From Lachnospiraceae bacterium UBA3645 (lineage in GTDB: Bacteria; Bacillota; Clostridia; Lachnospirales; Lachnospiraceae), in assembly GCA_002373555.1 (NCBI GenBank), contig DFKM01000244.1, forward strand, positions 2,063 to 24,754: a stretch of 22,692 bases of DNA, in the 5' to 3' direction. Shown in pieces: positions 15,209 to 22,692 of the stretch. The first letter of the stretch is position 1, and each line of letters opens with the position of its first letter. The notes beneath the pieces are model-generated. The model did no database searches, had not been told where the DNA came from, and was given only the letters and a program-made list of their open reading frames with translations. A program made the translations under genes and the position numbers.

Positions 15209-16141
15209 TTATTCTCCTGCGAACAGCGGCGTCGAGAAATATCGTTCCGCCGTATCCGGCAGCACGGTCACGACGGTCTTCCCCTCACCGAGTTTCCTGG
15301 CGAGCTTGATCGCCGCGCATACATTTGTCCCGCTGGAGATGCCGCACATCAGGCCCTCCTCGCTCGCGAGACGCTTCGCTGTCTCGATCGCTTCTTCATC
15401 CGTGATCACGCAGATCTCATCATAGATCTCTCTGTTCAGGATGTCCGGGATGATGCCGTCGCCGATGCCCATCTGCATATGCGTGCCGATGCTGCCGCCG
15501 GCGAGGATCGCCGCATTCTCCGGCTCCACGGCCCAGATGGTCATCGCCGGGTTCGCTTCCTTTAAGATCTCTCCGATGCCGGTGATCGTTCCGCCGGTGC
15601 CGATGCCGGAGCAGAATCCGTCGATCGGGCCGTCCACCTGGTCCAGGATCTCCTTTGCCGTGAATTTCCTCTGTGCCTGCGTATTGTTCGGGTTTTCGAA
15701 CTGCTGCGGCACGAAGACCTGCGGATCATTCTCTTTCATCCGCAGTGCTGTATCCAGGCACTCCTGGATGCAGGCGCCGATATCGCCCGCATCGTGGATC
15801 AGCACCACTTCCGCGCCGTAATGCCGGATAAGCTTTCTCCGCTCTTCACTCACGGAATCCGGCATGACGATGATCGTACGATAGCCTCTGACGGCGCCTA
15901 CAAGCGCCAGGCCGATCCCCTGATTTCCGCTGGTCGGCTCCACGATGATGCTGTCCTTATGAATCAGTCCTTCCTGTTCCGCCTGCTCGATCATGTTAAG
16001 CGCTGTTCTTGTCTTGATCGAACCGCCGACATTCAGGCCTTCGAATTTCACAAGGATGCGGGCGCTTCCGGCCTCCGCCATCCGGTTCAGTCTGACCATG
16101 GGCGTATGGCCCACGGCTCCCAATATATCATTGAAGATCAT
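15209..16141 (-). CDS. cysK: Cysteine synthase family PLP enzyme
   Basis: A 310-residue fold-type II PLP enzyme of the O-acetylserine sulfhydrylase family, which makes cysteine from O-acetylserine and sulfide. The PLP lysine is Lys43 in NVGGSIKTRTA; the phosphate-binding loop is GIGTGGT (179-185); PTSGNQGIGLAL (69-80) is the substrate loop; ISSGTN (268-273) and LPDTAERY (294-301) are typical. Several usual CysK signatures are altered: NPGGSVKDR becomes NVGGSIKTR, TSGNTG becomes TSGNQG, and the stretch after QQFENP lacks the usual His and paired Thr. A related beta-replacement activity is therefore possible. It overlaps the rdgB 3' end by 14 bases, with GGGGGAATT before the ATG. No cysE is nearby. 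Confidence 0.85.
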   Translation of the reverse strand: MIFNDILGAVGHTPMVRLNRMAEAGSARILVKFEGLNVGGSIKTRTALNMIEQAEQEGLIHKDSIIVEPTSGNQGIGLALVGAVRGYRTIIVMPDSVSEERRKLIRHYGAEVVLIHDAGDIGACIQECLDTALRMKENDPQVFVPQQFENPNNTQAQRKFTAKEILDQVDGPIDGFCSGIGTGGTITGIGEILKEANPAMTIWAVEPENAAILAGGSIGTHMQMGIGDGIIPDILNREIYDEICVITDEEAIETAKRLASEEGLMCGISSGTNVCAAIKLARKLGEGKTVVTVLPDTAERYFSTPLFAGE

Positions 16142-16745
16142 AATTCCCCCTTACCCAGTCTTCGATCACGGGCCGGATCGCACGCAAGGCTCTTCCTCTG
16201 TGACTGATCTCATTTTTCTCTTCCGGCGAAAGCTCCGCTGTTGTCACGCCGCGCTCGGGCAGCAGAAAGATCGGATCGTAGCCGAAGCCGTTCTCGCCGG
16301 CCGGCTCGAATGCGATCCAGCCTTCCACGGTTCCTCTGGCGCTCGCTTCCGTTCCGTCCGGGAAGACCGCGCCGATCACGCAGACGAACCTGGCGCTGCG
16401 GTCATTCCCCTCTACACCATCGAGACGCTCGATAATATATTGATTCTTGATCTCATAGGAGGTGTCTTCTCCCATGAATCTCGCGGAGAAGACGCCGGGC
16501 GCCTTGTCCATGTAATCGACCTCCAGGCCGGAATCGTCCGCCAGGACGATATCGCCGCAGAGCTCGTGGACAGCGCGCGCCTTGATCATCGCGTTCGCTT
16601 CGAATGTATCGCCGTCTTCGACGATGTCGGCGGAGATGCCCGCTTCCTTCATGGAGAGGACGGGCAGGCCGATGTCGCCTAAGATCTCGCGGATCTCCTT
16701 CATTTTGCCTTCATTTCCGGTGGCAAAGATAATACGGTGTGTCAT
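16128..16745 (-). CDS. rdgB: XTP/dITP diphosphatase (RdgB/HAM1 family)
   Basis: A 205-residue cytosolic pyrophosphatase that hydrolyses deaminated purine triphosphates (dITP, XTP, ITP) to monophosphates and keeps them out of nucleic acids. It shows FATGNEGKMKEI (7-18), LADDSGLEVDYMDKAPGVFS (68-87) with metal-binding acids at 70-71, GENGFGYDPIF (150-160) and SHRGRAL (181-187). The length is normal. ATG 16745 follows AAAGGGG; a small GGCGC/GCGCC hairpin (16758-16771) lies just before that site. The 3' end overlaps cysK, so the two are coupled. It is preceded by the THUMP methyltransferase at 42 bases. Confidence 0.95.
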   Translation of the reverse strand: MTHRIIFATGNEGKMKEIREILGDIGLPVLSMKEAGISADIVEDGDTFEANAMIKARAVHELCGDIVLADDSGLEVDYMDKAPGVFSARFMGEDTSYEIKNQYIIERLDGVEGNDRSARFVCVIGAVFPDGTEASARGTVEGWIAFEPAGENGFGYDPIFLLPERGVTTAELSPEEKNEISHRGRALRAIRPVIEDWVRGNYDLQ

Positions 16746-16787
16746 ATAACCCCTTTCGGCGCTGCCGCGCCACTTTCCCTGGTCGTT

Positions 16788-17933
16788 TTATTTTCTCTTC
16801 GGCGGCTTCGGTCCCAGGAAGGAATAGAACCTGGTCTTCATCATCCCGTTGTAGATCTTCCTGTTCTTATCCGCTTTCCGGCCGAAATCCTTCTCGGCAT
16901 CCTCGTAAGCCGTGATCATATAGCAGGACCACGAATCCAGCTCCCGGAACCGCTCGCCGAGCGTACGGTAGATCTCCGGCAGCTCCTCTTTTTCCGCGAT
17001 CCTCTCTCCATACGGCGGATTCGTGATGATGAAGCCGTACTTTTTCGGATGCGACAGTTCCGCGACCGGTCTTCGCTGAAAATGGATCATCTCCTCGACG
17101 CCGGCAAGTCTGGCATTTTCCCTGGCGGCCTTCAGCACTTCGCCGTCGATATCATATCCCTGGATATCCGTCTCCATATCATGCTTTTCCAGAGCCATCG
17201 CTTCATCCGCGGCTTCATACCAGCATTTTTTCGGGAAGAGGTGCTTCCACTGATTCGCCGTAAATTCCCGGTTCACGCCCGGGGCGATGCCGGCGGCGAT
17301 CATGGCGGCTTCGATCGGGAACGTGCCGCTTCCACAGAAAGGATCCACCAGGATCCGGTCGCCCCGCCAGGGCGTCAGCATGATCAGCGCAGCGGCCAGC
17401 GTTTCCGTGATCGGCGCTTTGGCCGTAAACTTCCTGTAACCGCGCTTATGCAGCGAGTCGCCGGATGTATCGAGCCCGACCGTGACCGTATCCTTGTTGA
17501 TCGCGACCCGGACGGGATAGGGATCCCCCGTCTCCGGGAACCAGGTGAGCCCGTAAGCCGACTTCATCCGCTCGACCATCGCTTTTTTCATGATCGACTG
17601 GATATCCGACGGGCTGAAGAGCTTACTGTTCACGGAGGTCGCCTTCGTCACCCAGAATTTTCCTTCTTTCGGGATGTATTCCTCCCAGGGAAGCGCCTTC
17701 GTTTTTTCAAACAGTTCGTCAAAGGTATAAGCCTTGAATTCCCCGACAAGCAGAAGAACGCGCTCGGCCGTACGCAGGAATATATTTGCACGCGCACACG
17801 AAAGGAGGGCATCTCCCGAAAAGAACACCCTCCCGTCTTCGACCCGGTCGATCACAAGGCCAAGGTCGGTCAATTCTCTTTTCAGTACGGCTTCCAGGCC
17901 GAAATGGCATGGCGCCACATAATGAAATACCAT
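16788..17933 (-). CDS. THUMP-domain class I SAM-dependent RNA methyltransferase (RlmL-N/YpsC type)
   Basis: A 381-residue RNA methyltransferase. An N-terminal ferredoxin-like and THUMP region (about 1-160) binds RNA. The linker TSGDSLHKRGYRKFTAKAPI (156-175) is the hallmark of the RlmL/YpsC group. The Rossmann domain has motif I VDPFCGSGTFPIEAA (196-210), motif II GYDIDGEVLKAA (259-270) and the catalytic ITNPPYGER (303-311) of N2-guanine methyltransferases. By family it probably makes m2G in 23S rRNA (position 2445 in E. coli numbering). It lacks the RlmK half of the E. coli fusion, as in Firmicutes. The ribosome binding site AGGAG of ATG 17933 overlaps the TAG stop of the DUF1700 gene. Confidence 0.9.
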   Translation of the reverse strand: MVFHYVAPCHFGLEAVLKRELTDLGLVIDRVEDGRVFFSGDALLSCARANIFLRTAERVLLLVGEFKAYTFDELFEKTKALPWEEYIPKEGKFWVTKATSVNSKLFSPSDIQSIMKKAMVERMKSAYGLTWFPETGDPYPVRVAINKDTVTVGLDTSGDSLHKRGYRKFTAKAPITETLAAALIMLTPWRGDRILVDPFCGSGTFPIEAAMIAAGIAPGVNREFTANQWKHLFPKKCWYEAADEAMALEKHDMETDIQGYDIDGEVLKAARENARLAGVEEMIHFQRRPVAELSHPKKYGFIITNPPYGERIAEKEELPEIYRTLGERFRELDSWSCYMITAYEDAEKDFGRKADKNRKIYNGMMKTRFYSFLGPKPPKRK

Positions 17934-17943
17934 GGATTATCTC

Positions 17944-18495
17944 CTAAAACCATCCGCTTCGTCCGGAAAACGCCCGGTAGATCATAAATCCGGCAAGCAC
18001 GATCCAGAATACCGGCGATGCCAGGATCCGGAGCGTTACGGAAAACACGAGCGAAAGAAGAAACAGGATCACGACGATAATCCCGCCGATGATCAGCGAT
18101 GCCTTCCAGCCGGACAGCTCGAACACTCTACCCCGGATATCCTCCTTCTGATACCGGTCATACTCCTGCTGTCTGTCATCATAAGCATAGGTCTGATACC
18201 CGGGATCGTATTCCTGCGCATCCTCTGCCGCTTCCCGGTAGGCATATGCAGCATTGTTCCCATCTGTATAGGCATACCCGCGGCGTTCCTCTTCCGCAAC
18301 GGCTGCATCCACGATCGTTCTGGCAATGAGCCTGGGATCGCCGAGTTCGGCAAGGACATCGTCCTCGCTGCGGCCCCGCGAGATCTCTTCCGCGATATAG
18401 TCTCTGTAATATCTGAGATCGGACTGTCTTTTTTCCTCGCTTACTTCACCGGCAAGCGCAGCGGAAAGACCGTCCAGAAATTCCTGTCTGTTCAT
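17944..18495 (-). CDS. DUF1700 (HAAS) domain membrane protein
   Basis: A 183-residue protein. The N-terminal helical domain starts MNRQEFLDGLSAALAGEVSE, followed by RYYRDYIAEEI and VLAELGDPRLIARTIV (about 1-62), the pattern of DUF1700/HAAS. A low-complexity linker rich in Tyr, Asp, Glu and Ala spans about 70-125. Two membrane helices follow at about 133-155 and 158-175, with a short basic tail. HAAS proteins are often paired with PadR regulators and may act as membrane signalling partners; no padR gene is nearby. Function here is unknown. The start ATG 18495 has a weak AGCAGG site, next to a GCAGGC/GCCTGC hairpin (18507-18523) in the spacer after cdaR. Confidence 0.8.
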   Translation of the reverse strand: MNRQEFLDGLSAALAGEVSEEKRQSDLRYYRDYIAEEISRGRSEDDVLAELGDPRLIARTIVDAAVAEEERRGYAYTDGNNAAYAYREAAEDAQEYDPGYQTYAYDDRQQEYDRYQKEDIRGRVFELSGWKASLIIGGIIVVILFLLSLVFSVTLRILASPVFWIVLAGFMIYRAFSGRSGWF

Positions 18496-18525
18496 AAATA
18501 CCTGCTGCAGGCGGGCGGCCTGCGA

Positions 18526-19875
18526 TCATTTTTCAGAGTGCTGAAGTCCCTCTCCCGAATCATCCGAGGGGGTCTTCCCGGCTGAATTGGTTTCATTTAC
18601 CGCCGCGGCATCCTCCGCTTCGGTCGTTCTGGAATCAAGCTGCAGCCGGATCGCCGGCGTGCCGACGACAGAAAAGCCATCCGGCACAGTCACCTCGACC
18701 GGTACCGAATGTGTGCCGATGCCAAGTCCGGTGAGATCCGCCTTTCCGGTGATCTCGCTGATATCCAGGCTGTCGATCTCGGAGGTCAGTCCTTCCACCG
18801 ACACCGAGACCGTCGCATTTTCATTGACGACTCGCAGCTCCTCGGACAGATTTGCGACTGTGATCCTGGACAGATCCAGCGAGATGGTCCGGGTCCTGAG
18901 CTTTTCGATCTGCATGGTCACCGTGATCACTTCTTCCGGCGAATCCACGAGGGAAACACCCTCCGGCAGCAGCAGATCACTGTATTGGAATTCCTTGACG
19001 ACCGTCTCCGATGCGCCCTCTGCGTTCAGTTCGTCATTCGGGAGCTGGATCTGGCTCAGATCCGCGATCTGGCTTCGTCTTCCGGAGATCTTGACCGTCT
19101 GCGGTTCGATGACGGTCGCTATATATCTGCTGCCTCTGGCGACGCTGTCCTGGCCGGTCACATTGGCGGCAATGCTGACATTTTTCACATTCAGGATCTC
19201 GACCGAGACGGTGATATCGCTCGCGGACACCTCCAGCGTCGTCAGTCCGGAGATATCCAGAACATTTCCGCCCGCATTGTAGAACTGCAGCGCTGCATGC
19301 TGCGTGGACTCTTCCGACATGGACGACACATCCACCGCCACACCGGCACCGCCGATCTGATCCAGTACGGACTGCGGCGCCTTTACCGTAACGACCGAAG
19401 GAGATGCGATGACATTGCCGACCTGATAGCCTTCGGCCGGCTCACCGTTCACCTGTACGCCGACGTCGATCTGCCTGGTATTGATGCTCTCCACGGATAC
19501 CTCTATGCTTCTCGTGAGCAGCGTGATCTGTTCATCCGTAACGCCGGCATACGTGCATGTCACGGTCACCGGCACCTGATTCGTCGGCTCATACAGCTTG
19601 GTGATGTCCGCTGTCGCCTTGAAATCACTGACTTTCAGTCTCTGTACCAGATTTCTCGGACACCTGACGCGGACGGTCGCCTGCGGCGCACCTGCCGTCG
19701 AATACGTCATATCATTTTCCGCCAGTACCTCCGTCCCCGTCAGTTCGATCGGGATGCCGGTAAACGTGCGGGTCATATTGGGATTGTCGACATTGACGAT
19801 AATCAGCCACACGATCACGGCGATCAGCACCGAAAGGAGTTTTAAGGAAAGATTATTCGTCAGTCTCTTTTTCAT
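18526..19875 (-). CDS. cdaR: CdaR, YbbR-domain regulator of diadenylate cyclase
   Basis: A 449-residue membrane-anchored protein with one N-terminal helix (LLSVLIAVIVWLIIVNV, about 13-29). Several extracytoplasmic YbbR-type beta domains follow, with the usual opening VDNPNMTRTFTGIPIEL and repeats of the form TVRVRCPRNL, VVTVKAPQSVL and VKISGRRSQI. The last 30 or so residues are acidic and disordered. In Firmicutes CdaR binds the membrane part of CdaA and adjusts c-di-AMP synthesis. The start overlaps the cdaA 3' end by 23 bases, so expression is coupled and assembly of the pair is likely. In many Firmicutes glmM follows; here a DUF1700 gene follows instead. Confidence 0.92.
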   Translation of the reverse strand: MKKRLTNNLSLKLLSVLIAVIVWLIIVNVDNPNMTRTFTGIPIELTGTEVLAENDMTYSTAGAPQATVRVRCPRNLVQRLKVSDFKATADITKLYEPTNQVPVTVTCTYAGVTDEQITLLTRSIEVSVESINTRQIDVGVQVNGEPAEGYQVGNVIASPSVVTVKAPQSVLDQIGGAGVAVDVSSMSEESTQHAALQFYNAGGNVLDISGLTTLEVSASDITVSVEILNVKNVSIAANVTGQDSVARGSRYIATVIEPQTVKISGRRSQIADLSQIQLPNDELNAEGASETVVKEFQYSDLLLPEGVSLVDSPEEVITVTMQIEKLRTRTISLDLSRITVANLSEELRVVNENATVSVSVEGLTSEIDSLDISEITGKADLTGLGIGTHSVPVEVTVPDGFSVVGTPAIRLQLDSRTTEAEDAAAVNETNSAGKTPSDDSGEGLQHSEK

Positions 19876-20728
19876 TCCTCTGCCATCCTTTCCAGAATCT
19901 GAACGAGACCGGCTTGTCGGGAGCAGGGACCAGGTCGCTCAGACGGCTCCTGAGTTCATCCTCCGTCAGTCTTCCGCTGATCTCTCCGCCCTCTGCCAGC
20001 GATACATTGCCGGTTTCCTCGGATACAACGATCGTCAGGCTGTCCGTCACTTCACTGACGCCGATGGCCGCGCGATGTCTCGTCCCCAGGTGCTTGGGAA
20101 TTCCCGGATTCTTGGAGAGCGGGAGATAGCAGGTGGCCGCGACCAGCCTGGATCCCTGCATGATGACAGCTCCGTCATGCAGCGGCGTATTGTGTTCAAA
20201 AATATTGATCAGCAGCTGTGCCGATATCCTGGAATCCAGTTCAATGCCCGTCTGGATATATTCGACGAGCGGTACATCCCTTTCGATCACGATCAGCGCC
20301 CCGGTGCGGGCTTTTCCCAGCGCCATCGACGCCTTGACCAGTTCTTCGACGATCTTCGGAGTGATTTCATCATCCGCATGCACCTGTCCGCCGGTCAGCA
20401 GCCCCACAAGGACGTTCCGCTGTCCCAGCTGCTCGAGTGCGCGCCGCAGCTCCGGCTGAAATACGACGATCAGGGCCATGACCAGAACGCTGAAAGCATT
20501 TCGTGCAATATACAGGATCGTATTCAGTTCAAAAACGACCGCAACAGCATAAAAAGCGGCAAGGAAAAGAATGCCTCTGATCAGGAACCACGTTCTGGTA
20601 TTTCGCACCCATACCAGAAAATAGTAAAGCGCGACTGCAATAATGATGATCTGCAGTATATCCGTGATTCCGACCTGCGGCAGTTCGATCCCTCCCAGCA
20701 GTCCTAAAATGTTGGATATCGTTTCCAT
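19853..20728 (-). CDS. cdaA: CdaA membrane diadenylate cyclase
   Basis: A 291-residue enzyme that condenses two ATP to cyclic di-AMP, the second messenger for potassium, osmotic and cell-wall homeostasis. Three membrane helices occupy about residues 20-40, 46-66 and 75-92. The cytosolic DAC domain follows, with TGALIVIER (142-150), catalytic HDGAVIMQG (184-192, DGA motif) and GTRHRAAIGVSE (215-226, RHR motif). The leading IELPQVGITDILQIIIIAVALY is characteristic of CdaA/DacA. Length is slightly over the usual 270-280 because of a charged tail. ATG 20728 has a weak GGGAAG site; the gene follows the upstream membrane gene by 24 bases. Confidence 0.96.
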   Translation of the reverse strand: METISNILGLLGGIELPQVGITDILQIIIIAVALYYFLVWVRNTRTWFLIRGILFLAAFYAVAVVFELNTILYIARNAFSVLVMALIVVFQPELRRALEQLGQRNVLVGLLTGGQVHADDEITPKIVEELVKASMALGKARTGALIVIERDVPLVEYIQTGIELDSRISAQLLINIFEHNTPLHDGAVIMQGSRLVAATCYLPLSKNPGIPKHLGTRHRAAIGVSEVTDSLTIVVSEETGNVSLAEGGEISGRLTEDELRSRLSDLVPAPDKPVSFRFWKGWQRNEKETDE

Positions 20729-20752
20729 GAAAGCATACTTCCCATCAAGCGT

Positions 20753-21721
20753 TTATTCCGGGGCCCTTCCGGCCTGGTGCTCCGCGCCGGTGCCGTGTCC
20801 TCTTCCGCTGATCGTCATGATTTCCTTTTCCGGTCTTTCCAGGACGATCTTCGGAACCGCTTTTACATAATAGACATATTCGTCATCCTCGAACTGAAGA
20901 TACTCCGGTCTGGAATAGTCCACCTGTCCGCACCAGAATACGATCAGCACGGCGATCAGCGTACTGATCACACAGCCGAACAGCACGGTCCCGTAGGAAA
21001 GCGTGAGATCCAGCAGCATGCTGCCGACAATATGAACGACCAGCATGATGATCGCGCCGGCAGCCACAGCCATATATTTCACGTAATCAATGGACAGCTT
21101 CCGGATGCCGTAGACCGCCAGCGTCACCAGGCAGAAAGCGGTGACCGCAACGATCATCGCGCGGCTGCTCCGCAGGATCCCCACGGCTGTCAGGAACTGC
21201 TCCTGAATGCTTCTTGTCGGATCCAGGAAGGTCTGCGCATTGCGCTCCAGTCCGTACATCATATAATACATCGCCACGCCGAGTCCGGTGGGGATGAAGG
21301 CAAGCCCGCCGCCGAAAAGACCGGCCAACAGCGGTACCAGATAGGGTATTCTGAGATAATAGGCGAGCGGTACGAGCACGATCAGAAAGCTCGCGCCAGG
21401 CAGGAACAGGTAATGCATCAGCACCGCGATGAACATCAGCACGCCCAGAACAACGGCCGCCTCCCATGAGAGCGCCGAAACATGTCCCAGAAGATAGATC
21501 CCCGCCAGGGCCGTCATGCCGCTCCACGGCAGCAGCGCGCACACCAGCGATACCAGGATCACCAGGATCCAGCGCATGAGCAGCAGCCTGTAGCCGAGGT
21601 GCCAGTTCATCAGAAGCAGTACCGCAAGCATGACAAAAAACCGGATGACCGGCATAATGTAGACCTCATAATCTGCGAACCATGTCTTGATCCGCTGTTC
21701 CAGATCAATCAAAGCTTCCAT
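20753..21721 (-). CDS. Polytopic membrane protein upstream of cdaA, unknown function
   Basis: A 322-residue protein I cannot assign to a characterised family. A short amphipathic N terminus is followed by about eight to ten hydrophobic segments between residues 23 and 267, including GMTALAGIYLLGHVSALSW and LVPLLAGLFGGGLAFIPTGL, a Gly/Pro-rich segment of the kind seen in transporters or channels. The C-terminal 55 residues are soluble and charged (YSRPEYLQFEDDEYVYYVKA). There is no ATP-binding, protease or transporter signature. ATG 21721 is preferred to an in-frame TTG at 21727 because GGAG lies 7 bases upstream. It starts 2 bases after the preceding gene and sits 24 bases before cdaA, so a link to c-di-AMP synthesis or envelope homeostasis is likely by context only. 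Confidence 0.75.
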   Translation of the reverse strand: MEALIDLEQRIKTWFADYEVYIMPVIRFFVMLAVLLLMNWHLGYRLLLMRWILVILVSLVCALLPWSGMTALAGIYLLGHVSALSWEAAVVLGVLMFIAVLMHYLFLPGASFLIVLVPLAYYLRIPYLVPLLAGLFGGGLAFIPTGLGVAMYYMMYGLERNAQTFLDPTRSIQEQFLTAVGILRSSRAMIVAVTAFCLVTLAVYGIRKLSIDYVKYMAVAAGAIIMLVVHIVGSMLLDLTLSYGTVLFGCVISTLIAVLIVFWCGQVDYSRPEYLQFEDDEYVYYVKAVPKIVLERPEKEIMTISGRGHGTGAEHQAGRAPE

Positions 21722-21723
21722 AT

Positions 21724-22131
21724 TCAATCTCCGTGCTTCCTGTCTTCATTCTCATAGTACTTATGCAGCCTGCGCAGATGATACTCTTCTTCCTTGACCA
21801 TCGTTCTGGCCTGATAGTAGCGGAGCGAATAGACCAGGATCAGGATGATCGCCGACAGAACGGCGATGAGCACATACAGGAGGATCAGACGCTGCGCCAG
21901 ATTGATGAGCTGCGGCAGCGTATAGGACACCATCCAGGTGTCCGCCGTGTAAAGTCCCCAGCAGACCACAAAAAAAATATAAACCAAAGTAACGCCTATG
22001 ACTCCCTTGATCACCTGAAAACCGACATAGTCTTCAGGGAAAAAGTTCACCGCCGGGCGTTTATCCTTTCGGTTGCGCTCTTCCGCAAGAGCTGCCTGTG
22101 TCATGATTTGTATCTTTTCTTCACTGATCAT
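21724..22131 (-). CDS. Small two-helix membrane protein, unknown function
   Basis: A 135-residue protein not recognised. It has a basic cytosolic N terminus, membrane helices at about 40-61 (IKGVIGVTLVYIFFVVCWGL) and 82-103 (ILLYVLIAVLSAIILILVYS), and a charged, probably coiled C terminus rich in Arg, Glu and Tyr (YYQARTMVKEEEYHLRRLHK). It is the first gene of the cdaA operon and ends 2 bases before the next membrane gene. The two may form one complex. The start is uncertain: with ATG 22131 the transcript from the predicted promoter would be leaderless or nearly so; ATG 22104 (residue 10) has GAAGAAAAG at 9 bases and would leave a short leader. Confidence 0.7.
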   Translation of the reverse strand: MISEEKIQIMTQAALAEERNRKDKRPAVNFFPEDYVGFQVIKGVIGVTLVYIFFVVCWGLYTADTWMVSYTLPQLINLAQRLILLYVLIAVLSAIILILVYSLRYYQARTMVKEEEYHLRRLHKYYENEDRKHGD

Positions 22132-22137
22132 GCCGTT

Positions 22138-22166
22138 ATCTTATCATTTTTACAGCCCATTGTAAA
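22138..22166 (-). promoter_or_regulatory. Predicted promoter of the cdaA operon
   Basis: On the minus strand, TTTACA (22161-22166) and TAAGAT (22138-22143) are separated by 17 bases. The -35 matches consensus at 5 of 6 positions and the -10 at 4 of 6. The predicted start point is within a base or two of ATG 22131. It lies just downstream of the glycogen phosphorylase terminator. Confidence 0.5.
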
Positions 22167-22178
22167 CCAGAAGCTGAG

Positions 22179-22214
22179 AAACGGGACAGCCGCGGAATGG
22201 CGGCGGCCCCGTTT
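22179..22214 (-). terminator. Terminator-like hairpin after glycogen phosphorylase
   Basis: Arms 22179-22193 and 22200-22214 pair over 15 positions with two imperfect pairs, one of which can be a G-U wobble. The loop is 6 bases. It lies 10 bases past the glgP stop. The following minus-strand sequence (CTCAGCTTCTGG) has only a weak T content, so termination may be partial. Confidence 0.6.
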
Positions 22215-22224
22215 GCCGAAGAAA

Positions 22225-22692
22225 TTACATTTCCAGTTTGTCCAGATGCCAGATCTCATCGACATATTCCTGGATGGTCCTGTCGGACGAGAATTTTCCG
22301 GACTTTGCGATATTGATGATGGAGGACTTAAGCCATCCATCCTGATCCCTGTAGGCCTTCTCCACCATGATGTGTGCATGGTCATAGGCGCGGAAATCCT
22401 TCAGAATGAAGTACGGATCCCTGCCGACCAGGGTGTCGTACAGCGGTCTGAACAGGTTCTCGTCCTGCGGGCTGTAGGTGCCGTTGATCAGCTGCATCAG
22501 CACTCTGCGGACGCAGTCATCATTTCGGACGATCTCCTTCGGATCATAATCGCCGTTCTGCTCATGACGGATCACTTCCTCCGCGGTCATGCCGAAGATA
22601 AAAGCGTTTTCATTGCCGACTTCTTCCACGATCTCGACATTCGCGCCGTCCAGTGTTCCGAGCGTCAGCGCGCCGTTCAGCATGAACTTCAT
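22225..22692 (-). CDS. glgP: Glycogen phosphorylase, C-terminal part (cut by window edge)
   Basis: The last 155 codons of a glycogen/starch/maltodextrin phosphorylase, which releases glucose-1-phosphate from alpha-1,4-glucans using PLP. The fragment opens MKFMLNGALTLGTLDGANVE; by comparison with known phosphorylases this continues the GTGNMK motif, so the Lys at 22687-22689 is the PLP-binding residue. Downstream are FIFGMTAEEV, DPYFILKDFRAYD and the C-terminal SSIINIAKSGKFSSDRTIQE, all family hallmarks. The ATG at the window edge is internal, and the gene continues outside. The whole protein should be around 800 residues. It is followed by a hairpin and is probably a separate transcript from the cdaA operon. 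Confidence 0.95.
   Translation of the reverse strand: MKFMLNGALTLGTLDGANVEIVEEVGNENAFIFGMTAEEVIRHEQNGDYDPKEIVRNDDCVRRVLMQLINGTYSPQDENLFRPLYDTLVGRDPYFILKDFRAYDHAHIMVEKAYRDQDGWLKSSIINIAKSGKFSSDRTIQEYVDEIWHLDKLEM

Noticed and set aside
16737..17987. A 416-codon open frame on the plus strand
   Set aside because: It is antisense to the THUMP methyltransferase, whose SAM and NPPY motifs are clear.

Overview
The window looks like a chromosomal segment of an anaerobic Firmicute of the Clostridia, most likely Lachnospiraceae-like, with fairly high GC. The grounds are: AGGAGG-type ribosome binding sites, sigma-A-like promoters (several with extended -10), CdaA/CdaR c-di-AMP genes, a DUF5711 protein, a DUF1700 (HAAS) protein, a PurO-like IMP cyclohydrolase, and a Gram-positive type RND pump. 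I see no tRNA, rRNA, CRISPR array, IS transposase or phage gene. All genes are on the minus strand except one.

Layout from left to right. (1) 1-2968: a nitroreductase (-) and a 600-residue KAP-type P-loop NTPase (+) are transcribed divergently from a shared 237-bp promoter region. Both ends of the pair carry the same GGGGACAG repeat; the right copy is a perfect 34-bp inverted repeat. (2) 2962-4925: GNAT acetyltransferase followed by an overlapping membrane hybrid histidine kinase. (3) 5035-7468: a DUF5711 membrane-anchored protein and an orphan HAMP histidine kinase, separated and followed by intrinsic terminators. (4) 7496-15042: HAD phosphatase, PurO-like IMP cyclohydrolase, RND pump, ArsR regulator, TatD nuclease and RsmA. 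RND, ArsR and TatD overlap end to end. (5) 15153-22166: a long apparent operon read leftward: two membrane proteins, CdaA, CdaR, DUF1700, THUMP rRNA methyltransferase, RdgB and cysteine synthase, closed by a GGGGACAG hairpin. (6) 22179-22692: the 3' end of glycogen phosphorylase.

Most genes are housekeeping or signalling functions: rRNA modification, nucleotide-pool sanitation, c-di-AMP synthesis and two kinases with no response regulator gene here. The unusual parts are five. The lone KAP NTPase is bracketed by repeats. The RND pump carries a helical coiled-coil insertion of about 330 residues in its porter domain. It is translationally coupled to an ArsR repressor with a complete SmtB/CzrA-like alpha5 zinc site. 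Two uncharacterised membrane proteins sit directly upstream of cdaA. Two families of dispersed intergenic repeat are present, and copies of both overlap stop codons.
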